A stretch of DNA of 64,000 bases, taken from Prostheceraeus crozeri (lineage: Eukaryota > Platyhelminthes > Polycladida > Euryleptidae). The translations under genes and the position numbers were made by a program. The DNA lies in NCBI GenBank assembly GCA_907163375.1, contig CAJQUW010014719.1, forward strand, positions 1 through 64,000. Reading direction: 5' to 3'. Of this stretch, positions 10,380 to 22,139 are shown one piece after another (positions within the stretch are counted from its first letter, which is position 1; each line of letters begins with the position of its first letter). The notes beneath the pieces were generated by a model. The model was not told the origin of the DNA. It searched no databases and saw only the letters and a list, made by a program, of their open reading frames with translations.

Positions 10380-11026
10380 GCCACCTTTCTTGAAAGTTAT
10401 GTATTTAGGGCAAAGGGCATGATCCCAGTTTCAGAAATATTCCGCAAGTGGATTGCAAATGATTCAACAGCTCTGATTTAAATGTCACAAAAACGATTTC
10501 TATTACATTTTGTAAAATTCTATGATTCTCCTCATTTCGTGAAATTCTATGATTTTATGGCGGCCAATCAAATTTTTGACCTTATATGATTTTCATGACG
10601 CTGCGACGTCTGCAGAATGGCTGCTGCTCGTGATTGACAAATATCAGATTGCAAGACCTGCTTTCAATTTCTGGACCTGGTTCCTCTTTCACTTTATAAA
10701 GTGATAATTTATAATTTTATTAAGTAACATCACTTACAATTTTGCTCTGAAATATGGTGCGATTGAGATGTTTCCCGACATTCGACATCTGGATTGTGAC
10801 TGCCGTTCAACACGCCGGAACGTTAACGTCAAGACATTGCCGTTTTCAAAATAATTCGAAGTCATAGCCTACCCGTGTCATATGCAATTTCATACATGTA
10901 TGTAGGCACGGTACCGACCGTACTCATTTAGACAATCGCATGCGTGAAATTAAATGCGCATAAATGCGTATATAATAAGCCAGATTTCTTGTTCATTGGT
11001 GATTGGTTTCTTTCGGAATAATACGC
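10380..11026. other. No gene recognised
   Basis: AT-rich sequence with a near-direct word repeat (AATTCTATGATT at about 10515 and 10546) and nothing else that I can interpret. Confidence 0.4.
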
Positions 11027-11034
11027 CAACAGAG

Positions 11035-11428
11035 CAGGGATGCGGAACCACTCGAGTCTTTGAGTGGTTCCGGTTCCGGTTCCGAGTTTTTCAGTGGTTC
11101 CGGTTCCGGTTCCGAGTTTTTCAGTGGTTCCGGTTCCGGCTGCGATAATTCCATGATAAGCCTTAGATAAATCATGGAACTCTCTCCTAATACATGTAGT
11201 TGATGTAGTTCCTAATACATGTAAAAAAATGATTCAAAGAATTAAAATGTATATCAAACAATGTATATTCAATTACAATGTACAATCATACATGTATATT
11301 AACAAGATCCAAACAAGATTGCACTAACAAAGTTGCTATTTCACTAGTTAATCTCCGGAACCGGAACCACTGATTTCTCAGTGGTTCCGGTTCCGACCAA
11401 ATCAGTTGGTTCCGGTTCCGCATCCCTG
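11035..11428. mobile_element. hAT MITE with GGTTCCG subterminal repeats and 8-bp TSD
   Basis: A complete 394-bp non-autonomous element. The ends are perfect inverted repeats beginning CAGGGATGCGGAACC. The flanks are CAACAGAG on the left (11027-11034) and CTACAGAG on the right (11429-11436), 7 of 8 identical, as expected for an 8-bp hAT target duplication. Next to the left TIR, 11071-11135 holds two and a half copies of a 30-bp unit (GTGGTTCCGGTTCCGGTTCC plus GAGTTTTTCA). Single GGTTCCGGTTCCG blocks in both orientations lie next to the right TIR (11353-11420). The long apparent Phe-Arg repeat peptide in this stretch is only a by-product of the DNA repeat. Similarity of the TSD copies suggests moderate age. 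Confidence 0.85.
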
Positions 11429-11436
11429 CTACAGAG

Positions 11437-13480
11437 AAGGGCCTGCGTATAGTGTTCGTGTTTGATGTTTTAATCAGGTCTTGATTACTACCTTGAAGTT
11501 GTCATTTTACTTTCTTGAACTTTCTTAAGTCAAAATGACGTCTGGTCGTCTGTTTTTGCTAATAGCAGAACGGATTGCTATGATTAGAGATTATTTCGAA
11601 ATACAAATGGGCAGTGTCTACTACTACATCGGCTGGGACGGCACAATTTTGGTCTCGCGCCTATTGAGAAGATCTCAATTTGGTGTTTTGTTCAGTGCAG
11701 ATGATCCTTCAAAAAAAAAGAGAAGATTGGACTATCATTTACTTGTCTGTGAGGCAACCAAAGCCTTTGGCAGCCCAGACAGTGCAGCAGTCGAGGGATC
11801 AAAGTTGCACCGGCTCAACCGATGGAATTGCCACTGAATTTCACCACCAAAGACTTCTTGCAAATTTGTTCCAATATTTTTCTAAAACATTTCTTGAATC
11901 TGAGAACATGGTCAACTTTAAAGCCAAACAGTTTAATACTGTACCTCATGAAGAAAACGAGCCAGGAGTTGCCTCAAAATCACATAATAATAAGAAGAAT
12001 TCCAGCAAATTACCGGTAGCTTACCTAAGTACAGTTGTCACATCACTTCATGAAGGAAACCAGGAGTTGCTTTGAAATAGCAATTAAGAAAATCAATGCA
12101 AAGTTACACTTAATGACGTCTGGGCTTTTCAGAGTGGACCTAATGCAGAAGTGAATGTCAATTCAATCATACTCTGTGACTCATAATAAGAAGAATGCCA
12201 TGCACGATGCCCAGAAACACGTCACATAACTTCAGGTAGATTTCTGACTTAATGGCAAATGCTACGACAAACCTGTTCGACGTCTTAGAAAATAAAGAAT
12301 GGTGTTGCAATTATGTTGAGACATGCAGATAATTAGGATTAGGATTAGTTTTCCTATTATTTGTTGTATGCAAGTAATTTTTTAGACCGTCGAGTATGAA
12401 ATATATATTCCTACTGGCAAAGATGCGAGATTATATTAATGGGGCTGTTCATTGACACAAATTCTAACTGATTTGACACTGTTGGTAGAAAGCTGAGTGT
12501 TCATTGAACGACGGCTTAATACCAAAACTGACAGAGTATTCAGTCGCACTTGGTGTTATGCCGTCTTTCTTTGGCTGAATATACTCTCCAGTGTAATATT
12601 AAACGGGTTAAACATACTGCGGGCAGAATTTCAGCAAACAAACACACCTAATAATGCATCAGTTCTGAAATGAAATTCCTCGTTTGAGTCTTACTTTCCA
12701 TCGACTCTCCTTTCCCAGAAACTTTATTCCTTAAAAGTGGTTCATGAAAATATGATGAAACGTAGCCATCCATCCTGGGGAAATTTTTACATGAGCGCCT
12801 ATATAGTGACAGGCAACTCTCGGTGAACTTCATGTTGACAAAGAAGTCACGTTTTTTAGTTATGAAATCGAATTGAAATATTGTAATACTAAAACACGGG
12901 GTTCTAAATATTCCACAATCTTTTCCTCTCACAAAATGGCTTCAGGATTTTTTGCAGTCAATTTTTCAGTTATTGTTCCTTATTGGCCTCTTGGGCCACA
13001 TCCCCTTTAGCTAACAATGATTTCCTTTAGATAACATCCAGTTGAATCTTGCAAACATATTACTTTACTTTGATAAAGTTGGTTTGTAGGCAAGACGATT
13101 GTTCAAAACTGGTTCAAAACATGATCTAGACCTCTAGAACAAGTGTATGGCATCAGTCTCATCTCGATTCCCAGTGTGAATAAGTCATGCATTAAGCAGC
13201 GAGATAACCAATTTCTCCGACACCACAACATGCACTATCATAAATTTCAGTCCTTTCATGCATCTGAACACTCCATCCACAAATACCTCAGTGCTACCGA
13301 AGGCAGCAAGCGATGTAAAACACTGAAATTTGTGGCATCCAAACTTTCTGAATCACTGGATCGCAATGGATTTGACCAAGTATGAAGCGTGTAGTATTAC
13401 AGATTTATAACAAATGATTGCTATTTACATCATGTCTCATTCAGACTAATTTCTGTGAATAGAATGAATCACTTTGGAAA
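11437..13480. other. No gene recognised; unassigned overlapping ORFs 11535-12075
   Basis: Two overlapping plus-strand frames (100 and 131 codons) at 11535-12075 are somewhat richer in GC than their surroundings, with words such as KPLAAQTVQQSRDQ and LLANLFQYFSKTFLESEN, but I recognise no family and see no exon borders. A short block with GAAAACGAGCCAGGAGTTGC at about 11955 is loosely repeated at about 12050. Reverse frame 12648-12932 and forward frame 13143-13385 also show no motif. They may be transposon debris or chance frames. Confidence 0.35.
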
Positions 13481-13484
13481 GAGG

Positions 13485-13562
13485 AACACTTTATTTTTAT
13501 CGAAATTCAATAATTTTTGCTTTCACTAGAGCTTTCGGGCTTAGCCTTTGTCGGGCGGATAC
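13485..13562 (-). mobile_element. Penelope-like element terminus with hammerhead-like fold
   Basis: Read on the reverse strand, about 13560 to 13530 gives CCCGACAAAGGCTAAGCCCG followed by AAAGCTC. The pattern is a short GGCT/AGCC hairpin flanked by GACAAA and CGAAA. This is the shape of the hammerhead ribozyme motifs described in the terminal repeats of Penelope-like elements (CUGANGA, stem II, GAAA). The first core strand is degenerate here. The T-rich stretch next to it fits an element tail. Only a short terminal piece can be claimed. Confidence 0.35.
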
Positions 13563-15237
13563 AAGATAATGCAGGCGTTTGAATTAAAGAATGCTATCAT
13601 GGTTGTAAACAAATAATGAAGCGGCAAATTTGAATATTCCGAATAACTCGGCTGTGATGTTTTCAACAGTGCTCAGTCAATTTTTTCTCAACTGTGCTCA
13701 GTGATATTTTGCCATCGATTACTTCCCTTTTAACTTTGTTCTCACAATTACTTCTGACTGAAGAACATTGCACTTGTGAAGAGATGATATTAACTTTGTA
13801 CAGCAGATTGCATTTCATGCATAGTTTTCAAGAGTAACATTGGCAAAAACAATTGTTATACCTGCTGCAACCTCCTTTTATCCATTTTATTAGACATAAA
13901 TAATGAACAATATATGTCCCTGTGAGCGCCAAGAATTATTCCAAATTTGGAATAATAATATTCCAAGAATTATTATTCAGACAAATGTCTGAATGTGTAG
14001 TTTGAAAAAAAAATTAGATAAATTGTAGTGCCTATTGCCTTCTCTAACTCATTGTGTCGATTTAGTTTTTATGGATGATGGGAAGGTGCAAGACTGGGGA
14101 GATAGTATGTTGGTAGCATTTGAATAATTTGTGCCATGGATATATGCAGGCGCAGGCGGCCAGAGTTGCCATGTCCCCACCTTTTTTTTCTTGACATCTG
14201 TCAATTTTTCTGCCAGTTTTGGAAGATAAATTGTGCACCGTTTTTTAATTGCATTGTACATGGACATGCCAAATTCGCTACACACAGACAAGCATTTCGT
14301 GGCAGTTAGTGTAGGAATTAGTCATCACTAGAATATGATTGATCTGAATGCTATTGTTCAGCACTTTCTGTGCTTATATCATGATTTATTTAATGATTGA
14401 TCAGTGTAGTATGTCCCATCGCTACTTCGCTGCTTTTAAGTCATAAGCTAATTCATTCGAATTTTGGAATTTCATCGTTTAAACATTTCTTAATTTGATC
14501 TCACCATTCTAAATGAATTCGCACGCCTTTGGGTGAACCAGACAGATTGATTTTTTGCTGTTATTCGAAGGACACATCGCTTGGTACGTATTTTGATAAA
14601 TTTCTATAGCTAGGTGCCGGTACTCTGTTCATACAAATAAGTTAGTTAAACTTTGTGTTTTCATAGAATGACCCGCATTTCTAGAGTAAAATATCATAAA
14701 TCCTGGATAATTGAAAACAAATATATCACTGCAACTGATTCCGGAAAAAATTCAACGCCTTTGGAAACCAGTCTATTAGGGGGCAGTAGTTGTACATGTA
14801 CAATTCATCGTACCAAAAGTGCTTGAACTCTCGTCTCAAAGGCTTTCGCCTTGCTTCCCTTATCCGTTCTTAGAAGGGTAGGACGGAGTTTCAATGTAGA
14901 CAGTAGAAAATGAGTTTTCTCCTGCAGTCAACACGTTTTCTACCATTTCTTATTTGACGGCCTCTCTGTATTATTGTTCCATGCCATGAAGATTCGGTAT
15001 GCGTAGTCTTTGAGGGAATCGAGTGTGACATAGTACACTCATTCAGTCTCAATCAAAATATTCTTTGAATTGATTTTTAGAGAAATTGCTTTTTTCACAT
15101 TTAAATGGGTGATTAATACGGTGAGGCGAGGCATGTAATTGCTCTCTTGTGTTAAGTTCAACAGCACCACGTGAGTTAAATGCTGAGCGAATTTATGCTT
15201 GCTCAAGATTTTAGATTGATTTTAAGATAGGTTCATC
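13563..15237. other. No gene recognised
   Basis: Intergenic-type sequence. Near 13930-13985 there is a cluster of ATTCCAAATTTGGAAT-like small palindromes. Around 14830-14885 a GC-richer patch has no recognisable identity. Confidence 0.4.
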
Positions 15238-15886
15238 TCAACTATTGTCTTGCATTTGCTGTGATGAAATGGAACTAGTATCACTAACTCCAGGATGACG
15301 ACCAGTAGCAGCAGCACATGAAGAGTGAGGATTGGCATAGGAGTCAGTGGTGTTCAGTTTTTGTGAAATGGTCGATGACACTTTCTCGTCCACTTTACTA
15401 CTCGACGCTTTCTCAGTCGCTATCTCGATTGAATAAACTATCATGCCTTCGCCGATTGGAACACACATGCTGCTTTCTGCGATTTAGTTCACTCAAGCAG
15501 ATTCGGTAAATCTTGATTGCTTTCAGAGCACTGGTCGAAGGGTCAAAGATGTTGAGAATGAAAATTTTGTGGAAAGCTCTTGATGATAGTCCGAAGTTCA
15601 AAGTAGTAGAATAGCGAGTAACATTACATATAGGCCATTGGCATGTATAATTATTTCTTCTAAGAATTCGCATTGCACCGAGTGTCGAGTAATCGTAGAC
15701 ATCGATTCTACGAGAAAAAACACCTTTAGCGCGCTGTGGTGTAGGGCCTACGTAATAATAGGTGCTACACAGTACTTTCGATAACCTATCCAATTTTTCA
15801 TTGATGTTCCTCATTACTGTAGACTTCTTTAAACATAGTAAACTGACGCATTTCAAATACTCATCATGAGTTCTAGCAGGAGGCAT
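15238..15886 (-). CDS. Unrecognised ORF pair (157 and 76 codons)
   Basis: Reverse strand 15413-15886 is the longest open frame outside mobile elements: 157 codons starting MPPARTHDEYLKCVSLLC and including RILRRNNYTCQWPICNVTRY and LSELNRRKQHVC. It overlaps a second frame (15238-15468) that continues into a Ser/Thr-rich tail (SSKVDEKVSSTISQKLNTTD). The stretch is less AT-rich than its flanks. The first part has several Cys and many basic residues, but I cannot place it in a family. No splice acceptor precedes it clearly, so it would be a single-exon gene, a decayed retrocopy with one frameshift joining the two frames, or chance. A coding role is not shown. Confidence 0.3.
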
Positions 15887-15889
15887 GAC

Positions 15890-17960
15890 GCGTCGATGAA
15901 AACTATTCGGTGAAAATGAATTGAAGCAGTGCTTCCGAAGTTTGTCATTGTAATCTAAATTTTAATACAATTATGAATCGATTTCTACATGCATAAGCGA
16001 CTGTGTTGGTTGAGACACAGACAGTGAACGTCTAATCATGCGTCATAAAAACCTGTCTATGATCGGAGATATGGTAATGACATTGATATCTTCCACATGC
16101 ATCTACGATGTACAATTGTACTGTCGTCACCTTGAATTTAGTAACATGTTGATATGTATTCTAATCATTTTTTCTGTCTTACTGCTTCTTTATGTAAGTC
16201 TTACACTGTGTAATACACGTATTTTCAATCGCTGCGTAAATGCTTTGGTTGAAGTTGTTTCAAAATGTTCGATAGGCCTCTTCCAATGCCAATGTCAAGA
16301 AGTTTAGCTTTTACTTCTGTAAACACTATGAAGAGTGTTATTCGGGGAACATGGACCGATAGGAGCTTTTCAATAGATAAACTGTATAGAAACGTAAAAA
16401 TAAAGCTTTAACTACTGCACATGATGTAAATGATGATGAAACATGCATGCACGTGACTTTGATTATCTTATTATTGGTAATGACAATTGGGGAAGATATA
16501 TAAGATCTATAGTTTTGGTGAATGAGAAAAATGCAAAACAATAATGGAAAAGTAGAAAAATCCAGCTATTTAACTACAAGAAAGGCATTCTATCGACAGA
16601 TTTGATTCATTGTTGCGTATTTATATTACAAAACTGGTCCTTTGACTAGGTCAGGTAGATTCAGACCAGCTCTAAAATTTAGAGCAAAAATCGATCTCAG
16701 GACCACCGTGATCTTCTTGACACACTAATTTTCTGACTAACGCAGAACATTCCTAGACCATCTAAGACGGTTCCTTTTCAAGAGAGTATTGATGTCTTTA
16801 TTCCATAGAGCTGGAGAAGCATGAAGAAAGCTAGCCTATCATTCAAACATATGGTCTCGTCTATTTTGTTCGATTACATTAACGGAATTTCATTACGCTT
16901 TCAAAAACGGCTTCTTAAATGACTGACAAAATATTGATCAATGTGTGATCATACTTACAGCGTGCGTGTAACATATATTATAACATTATAATGAAGCTCG
17001 CTAAATGGTCCATGACATAAAATATGTCGGAACAACATGGATCAGTTTGCTTTTTGTTATCAATTCGCAAATGCCAGATCAAGTCAAATTGAACCAGATT
17101 CAAAAGTCAAATCTCATTAAGAAGTAATGTCATTAAAATAATGCTGAAAGCATCCAATAAAGAATAAATTTCTATGATTACACACTTTCACGTATTTTTG
17201 CGCAGCTGATAGAAAGCTTGAAATTCTTCAAGAGCTTTGGTATTCAAAACATTTTATTTTGTTCCCTCAGAAATTTGAGAGGTGCACTCTTATCAGTGAA
17301 ATTGTTTTGCTTCTCCACACTACGTTTTGTCCTAGAATCTTTGAATGTGGAATCACTAAAGTCGTTCAAAATCACTTTAACTGAGTCTGGAGAATAGTTT
17401 CATTCTTTGGTATAGATTGAAATCTCACTGAAACAGGCCTTTTTTATTTCATCTACATTTCCCAGCTCTAATACTGAACAGATGACGCAAAATCCAAATG
17501 CTGATTTCATGCATATCATTGATGTTTACTGGCGAGGAACGACAGATCGGTGGATTGTTGACACGCGTTGAATCGGCAATTGGGCGCTAATCAGGTGCTA
17601 ATTGACCGATTATTTTGCCGATCAATGGATTTTTGAAGACTTTTGTTAGTTTTCATTGTAACTTTTTCACTGACTGAAAGACAGGATTTCATTTTTTGGA
17701 AAAACTTAGCTCTACAGTGTGCATGTAAGCCAACGGTACATTACATTGTACACTGGTTTCATTCTTTGTATCAGTTTAACTCTGATTGTAAGCCTACTGC
17801 ACATAGTACATTGTATACTGAAAATGTTTACATTCAAGCGAGTTCCCTTGATGATTCCGATGATTAAACTGAAATCTTCTAAAATCTCAATTTTCATAAA
17901 GATCATGAATACTGGCAAAATTGTTTTCATCTATGATTATGCATGAATAGTAGTTTTCGC
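15890..17960. other. No gene recognised; short diverged duplication at 17725-17820
   Basis: A block starting GTAAGCC and ending in ACATTGTACACTG (17725-17755) recurs about 63 bp later at 17788-17820 with substitutions. Short membrane-like frames near 16040-16300 show no family motif. Otherwise empty. Confidence 0.4.
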
Positions 17961-18124
17961 AACGCATGGGTAGAAAAAGTCAGAATGGGAACCGGTCAGC
18001 TGTTTCCGGACGGACCCGTTAGCGATGCCGGATTTTTCGGCCCCAGCGCATTTTTTATTTTTCAACCCAGGCCCTGCCACCCCTGATTGGCTGTGACATG
18101 CAACCATGCTCTTTGCAGCTGACG

Positions 18125-18200
18125 AGCTGTTATTGTAGCCTTGTGGGGGATAGTACAGCGGGGTGTCTGGGTTCGAATCCTAGACTGGAGCATCAGCATA
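18125..18200 (+). repeat. tRNA-derived SINE head remnant
   Basis: A polymerase III B box, GGTTCGAATCC, is perfect at 18170-18180. It sits in a T-arm that can pair (CTGGG with CCTAG around a 7-base loop). A near-match to the A box (TAGCCTTGTGG) lies 34 bp upstream at 18136-18146, shorter than the usual distance of about 44 bp, so this is not a working tRNA gene. It fits an old tRNA-derived SINE or tRNA pseudogene. Confidence 0.45.
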
Positions 18201-18531
18201 CGAGTATACGCACATTAATTTTCGTAAATAACATATGGAATTATCCTTTACCAAGTGGAGTCCTATAATTGCGAGTAACTTCAAACCCTTGTGACATAAT
18301 GAGAAGAGCTTCTTCATGCCATCATTGGAAAGAAATAGATTGGTTGATAGACAATTCTTCCACTTCTCTTTCATTTTTCTATAGATGTTATTTTGATTGA
18401 ACGTCACTACTTAATTGATCATAACAGATATTGCCTTTTGGTACATATTTCTGTCACCAATATCCTCTTGCGAGCAATAGGCACGCTTTAAGTAGCTGAC
18501 TTAAATCTAATCAAAAGGATCTATGTAATTG

Positions 18532-18587
18532 GTAAAAATTCAAAATTAACCAACTCTTCGTAAAAATTCAAAATTGACCAACTCCAC
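18532..18587. repeat. Two-copy 28-bp tandem repeat
   Basis: GTAAAAATTCAAAATTAACC plus CAACTCTTC is followed at once by a second copy with three substitutions. It is a local duplication with no other meaning visible. Confidence 0.7.
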
Positions 18588-18589
18588 GC

Positions 18590-19590
18590 GGGACTAGACT
18601 AACATCACAACGCTTTTGCATGGAACATCCAGTACCTATCTCACTTATTTTTTGGTGAATTGTACTATCATTACATCATGTGCGACTAAATTTGTACTTT
18701 TATTATATCGAAAACGTCGATTCCAGATGAATCAGATAAAAATAGTCCTTTCATCGATTAATCAGTGATCGACTGATCGCTAATCGGTACATGCATAATT
18801 TTTAATTGTCATAGTATTATCTTGGTCGATCTGATATCACTCTATGTCCTTGAGTCGCGATCCCTGACCCGCCATTTCTGACGCCATCTTCACACGGTGT
18901 ATGTTTGCTGTAAGCTCCACTATCTTGTTGTTCACTAAATTCATCTTCTTGAAGTTGAGAATGTAGATTACATCCATTGCTCCAGGAGTTGAAAGACAAG
19001 CTTTGGAAGAAGAGTCGCAGCATGGTTGCTAATTCGAAAACCTCGTGGAAAGGACCTGCTGCCGTAACTTTCCCTTTTTCGTTCTGCCGCTTCAGTTTCG
19101 TTGGTCAATCTTCCTCTTACTGATTACGAGATACCCTTACTTCACTACAAAGAATCTTTGGCTTTTACAGATACTTGAAGATGGACTACGTTATCTCTTC
19201 AGAAATTACGAAACGCATACATGCATGCGGTCAAATTGTAGGTGGAAACAGCATTTTTGAGCCATATGCTTATATGGGGTTCTATACTCAAATTTTCATT
19301 CATTCCCTTTTTTTGGTAATCATTTGATGATGAGGCGTTTTAGGCAAATACTTTGGCAAGATGGCATCTATTTCTTGCTCCATGTTAGATAAGTCACAAT
19401 AGCTTTATTGCATGTCATTCCTATTACTCCATGCCTTCAATCCTCACAAGGACTTGATAATCCTCAATATAATCGATTAAAATTTGCAGAAAATGGCTTT
19501 GTAAGTAGACGTTAGATAAAGGCCGCACCATTTGAGTCCTCTGAGTTCATAGAATTCACACATACGATTTTCATGACCATGGCCACCCTA
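18590..19590. other. No gene recognised
   Basis: A GC-richer reverse-strand frame at 18817-19023 (68 codons, two alternative frames both open for about 45 codons) has no recognisable domain and no clear splice sites. Otherwise AT-rich and empty. Confidence 0.35.
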
Positions 19591-19595
19591 CTGTG

Positions 19596-20808
19596 CAGTA
19601 GCGAAGCCAGGACTCGCTTTCAGAGCGAGGAGCATCTCATTAAATGATAATGTATTATTACATTTACATTCATTAATCTGCCAATGCAATAATTAATGCT
19701 TTGTTAATCGTTTTTCAATTACTTTTTTCTATATCCATGCATAAAACATTAGCGTGCTACATTGCATACAATATAATATTTGAAATGCAACTATATTTAG
19801 TTGATTAAATTATGATGAATAGTAATTTAAAAATCATTAATATTAAAAGTCATCTTAAATTCCAGCATGTAATACTTTCCTATACGACAATGATTTAGTT
19901 TTGTTTCCACATTCCCTGAATTCCTTCTATAGTCATTCCCTTCGCTTATTCTCCTTGAATCGTCTTAAATGAGATATTTGGCATGAACTGGAGACCATAA
20001 TAAAGAATCCCATAATTTAAGATTTCAACTCACTGCGGAGATCATAATTGCATGGTGTGTTATATCCCATGATTTGAGTATCGGAGGATTTTTTTATTGA
20101 TCGATTTAGCGAATTAACGTAAAAGTTCATATTGAGATGATTGAACGTGCGGCGTCGAAGGCGTGGAACTAAGTGAGTTTATTCGATCTAGTTCATTCGC
20201 AAATATAGTTATGAGTAAGACAGTTCAGAAGATTACATTGATTATAGTCCTATTTAAATCGAAAGCTAATGAAATAAGTGCATCTTTCGTCTTGAAAGAG
20301 AGCAGTGAAGTGAAACACATTTTTAAATAATGGAATATTCTCTCGAATCTCTGCAGACCTGCCTAATAGATTGATCAAATATGAAAGTTATCTTAACATG
20401 AATAATAAGAAAATGGATTTCAGATAGTAGTGACATTCTACTTGCCATTCTTGGTTAAAATCCCGCTGGGCGCATCTGATGTAAATGAAATATTCTAAAT
20501 GTGCATCAGATGGCAAGCAGTAATTATTATTATTTGTTAACAAGAAATTTGTCATCAATGTAGAAATATTTGCAATATGAAGTTCGAACCAGAAATCAAA
20601 GACGTTTTCTATAGGCCGTCACGATATATGATGAAATAATTCTCCAAAATCTAAATAATGCACTCAAGCAACTGCTCTCATGTTGAATCAAATATTGATC
20701 TGCAAATACAGAATCTGCAGAACTTTCAAATTTTCTACTTCTTCTCAAGGTTTGCCGCCCGACTAGGGGATGAGTCTTGCCCGTCCTACCCCTTCGGCTG
20801 CGCCAGTG
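19596..20808. mobile_element. Probable decayed hAT element
   Basis: CAGTAGCGAAGCCAGG at 19596 resembles the widespread CAGTGGCGTAGCCAGG type of hAT terminus. About 1.2 kb on, the reverse strand from about 20808 reads CACTGGCGCAGCCGAAGGGG, an inverted match at 10 of the first 13 bases. The sequence between is AT-rich without a transposase, so this would be a non-autonomous or eroded copy. No target duplication was confirmed. Confidence 0.35.
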
Positions 20809-20814
20809 CCCCTG

Positions 20815-21250
20815 TTTGTTTAATAGCAACATTTCGAAAAAGGGTTAAATTTTCCCTCGTCAGATCATTGGTATAATTTGTATTGATTCTATTTCAACGG
20901 CATTTTTAGAATGCACACGATTAGGGATGACTTGACAGCGTCGGAAACTTTTGAGGCAGAATATCTAAGGATGTGAAAAACTTGAATTCCTTGAAATCTC
21001 TAAAACACTACATGCAACTTTTTAATTTTATTTTACAACAATCATTTTCTAAAATATAGGAAATGGTGCTTTAAAATGTTTTAACCTTCATATAGATGTT
21101 TTAGTTTTCAAAATTCTATTTGTCTTCATATTTGGTTATGTGACCAATTGTAATATCGCTGAAAGGTCATCCAATTGCATTTCACTTAAAGCTGAGCTAA
21201 AATGCACTTCACATCGCCAGCACTTTTAGCTCACTTTTAGTATCACATTT
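20815..21250. other. No gene recognised
   Basis: AT-rich sequence leading up to the large palindrome. A few partial repeats of a TTTTAGCTCACTTTTAG type lie near 21190-21235. Confidence 0.35.
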
Positions 21251-21330
21251 CGCTTGCCAACAAAGGAAGCTGTAGCGTGCATAATGGCAAATAGTTATCT
21301 GAACAGAATTGCAGAAGAAAATTTCGTAGC

Positions 21331-21773
21331 ATTTATAAAAGAAAACGTCGCTGAAATCGGGCAGTATGAATATAATTCGACCGGTTTCGAGTGGAAGTCA
21401 AAAACTGAGCTCCTACTCTTCCTCAGGAAGGTTAACAAAAGAATAGACCATAGAAAGGCCTATTGCATTAACGGCTTGGAAAAAATTCAAATGATCAGTG
21501 GAGTCATAGAAAAATGTTATAGATATGGAAGTCTACATTTTACATACAGCTGTAAAATTTTATAAATGTAGACTTCCATATCTATAACATTTTTCTATGA
21601 CTCCACTGATCATTTGAATTTTTTCCAAGCCGTTAATGTAATAGGCCTTTCTATGGTCTATTCTTTTGTTAACATTCCTGAGGAAGAGTAGGAGCTCAAT
21701 TTTTGACTTCCACTCGAAACCGGTCGAATTATATTCATACTGCCCGATTTCAGCGACGTTTTCTTTTATAAAT
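21331..21773. repeat. Near-perfect 210-bp-arm palindrome with a 23-bp loop
   Basis: The left arm 21331-21540 and right arm 21564-21773 are reverse complements over 210 bp with about three mismatches by eye. The loop is only 23 bp. Each arm is an open frame reading outward to inward: the left arm on the plus strand (within ORF 21254-21565) and the right arm on the minus strand (within ORF 21560-21865). Both give almost the same peptide (ENVAEIGQYEYNSTGFEWKS, then ELLLFLR.VNKRIDHRKAY). I recognise no family. A transcript across it would fold into a long double-stranded RNA hairpin. The word AGAAGAAAATTTCGT.GCATT is also present in direct orientation just outside both arms (21312 and 21840), pointing to a more complex duplication. 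Confidence 0.9.
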
Positions 21774-21936
21774 ACTCTGAAATATTTTCGCATCGCCAAC
21801 CGATCCGTCGCAATAAGTTCTTTTTCTAAGTTTTGAAACAAGAAGAAAATTTCGTGGCATTGCATCCTATAGTTTTAGTTTGTTTCTAAACTTTGGAATG
21901 GTTGATGTTATCCAGTAAACACGAAAAAACAAAATT

Positions 21937-22137
21937 CTCTCCCGATATATATAATACCAATTGATAAAGTAAAACATAATATGTTTCGCCAGACGTTTCG
22001 GGTCCAGACCCTTTGCTAATGACAGAACGCTTGCTCAAACGGTCTGCCATAGACAGAGGGTCTAGACCCGAAACGTCTGGCGATACATTCTATAACTTAC
22101 CATATTAATTGACATCATACTTATCGGGAGACAATTG
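21937..22137. mobile_element. Inverted pair of Penelope-type terminal motifs
   Basis: Two copies of one module face away from each other. On the plus strand at 22057-22083 is AGGGTCTAGACCCGAAACGT followed by CTGGCGA. On the reverse strand the same reads from about 22017 to 21990. Each copy is followed about 50 bp later by TATCGGGAGA. The GGGTC/GACCC hairpin followed by GAAAC matches the stem II plus GAAA part of hammerhead ribozymes known in Penelope-like elements; the CUGAUGA strand is not conserved. Head-to-head partial copies are common for Penelope insertions. A third copy lies at 36836. Confidence 0.5.
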
Positions 22138-22139
22138 AG

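Noticed and set aside
10954-11175. Phe-Arg-rich or Pro-Glu-rich repeat peptide on either strand
   Set aside because: It is a translation of the GGTTCCG DNA repeats inside the hAT MITE and is open on both strands only because of the repeat.
18060-18090. hAT terminus (reverse CAGGGGTGGCAGGGCC) next to the SINE remnant
   Set aside because: Only one end is visible and no partner or target duplication was found, so it is not listed as an element.
18136-18180. Functional tRNA gene
   Set aside because: The B box is perfect but the A-to-B distance is too short and no acceptor or anticodon stem forms.
18817-19023. GC-richer reverse-strand frame (MLRLFFQSLSFNSWSNGCNL...) as a first exon
   Set aside because: Two frames are equally open, there is no clear donor or homology, and it does not fit the expected CHCHD1 N-terminus or its phase.
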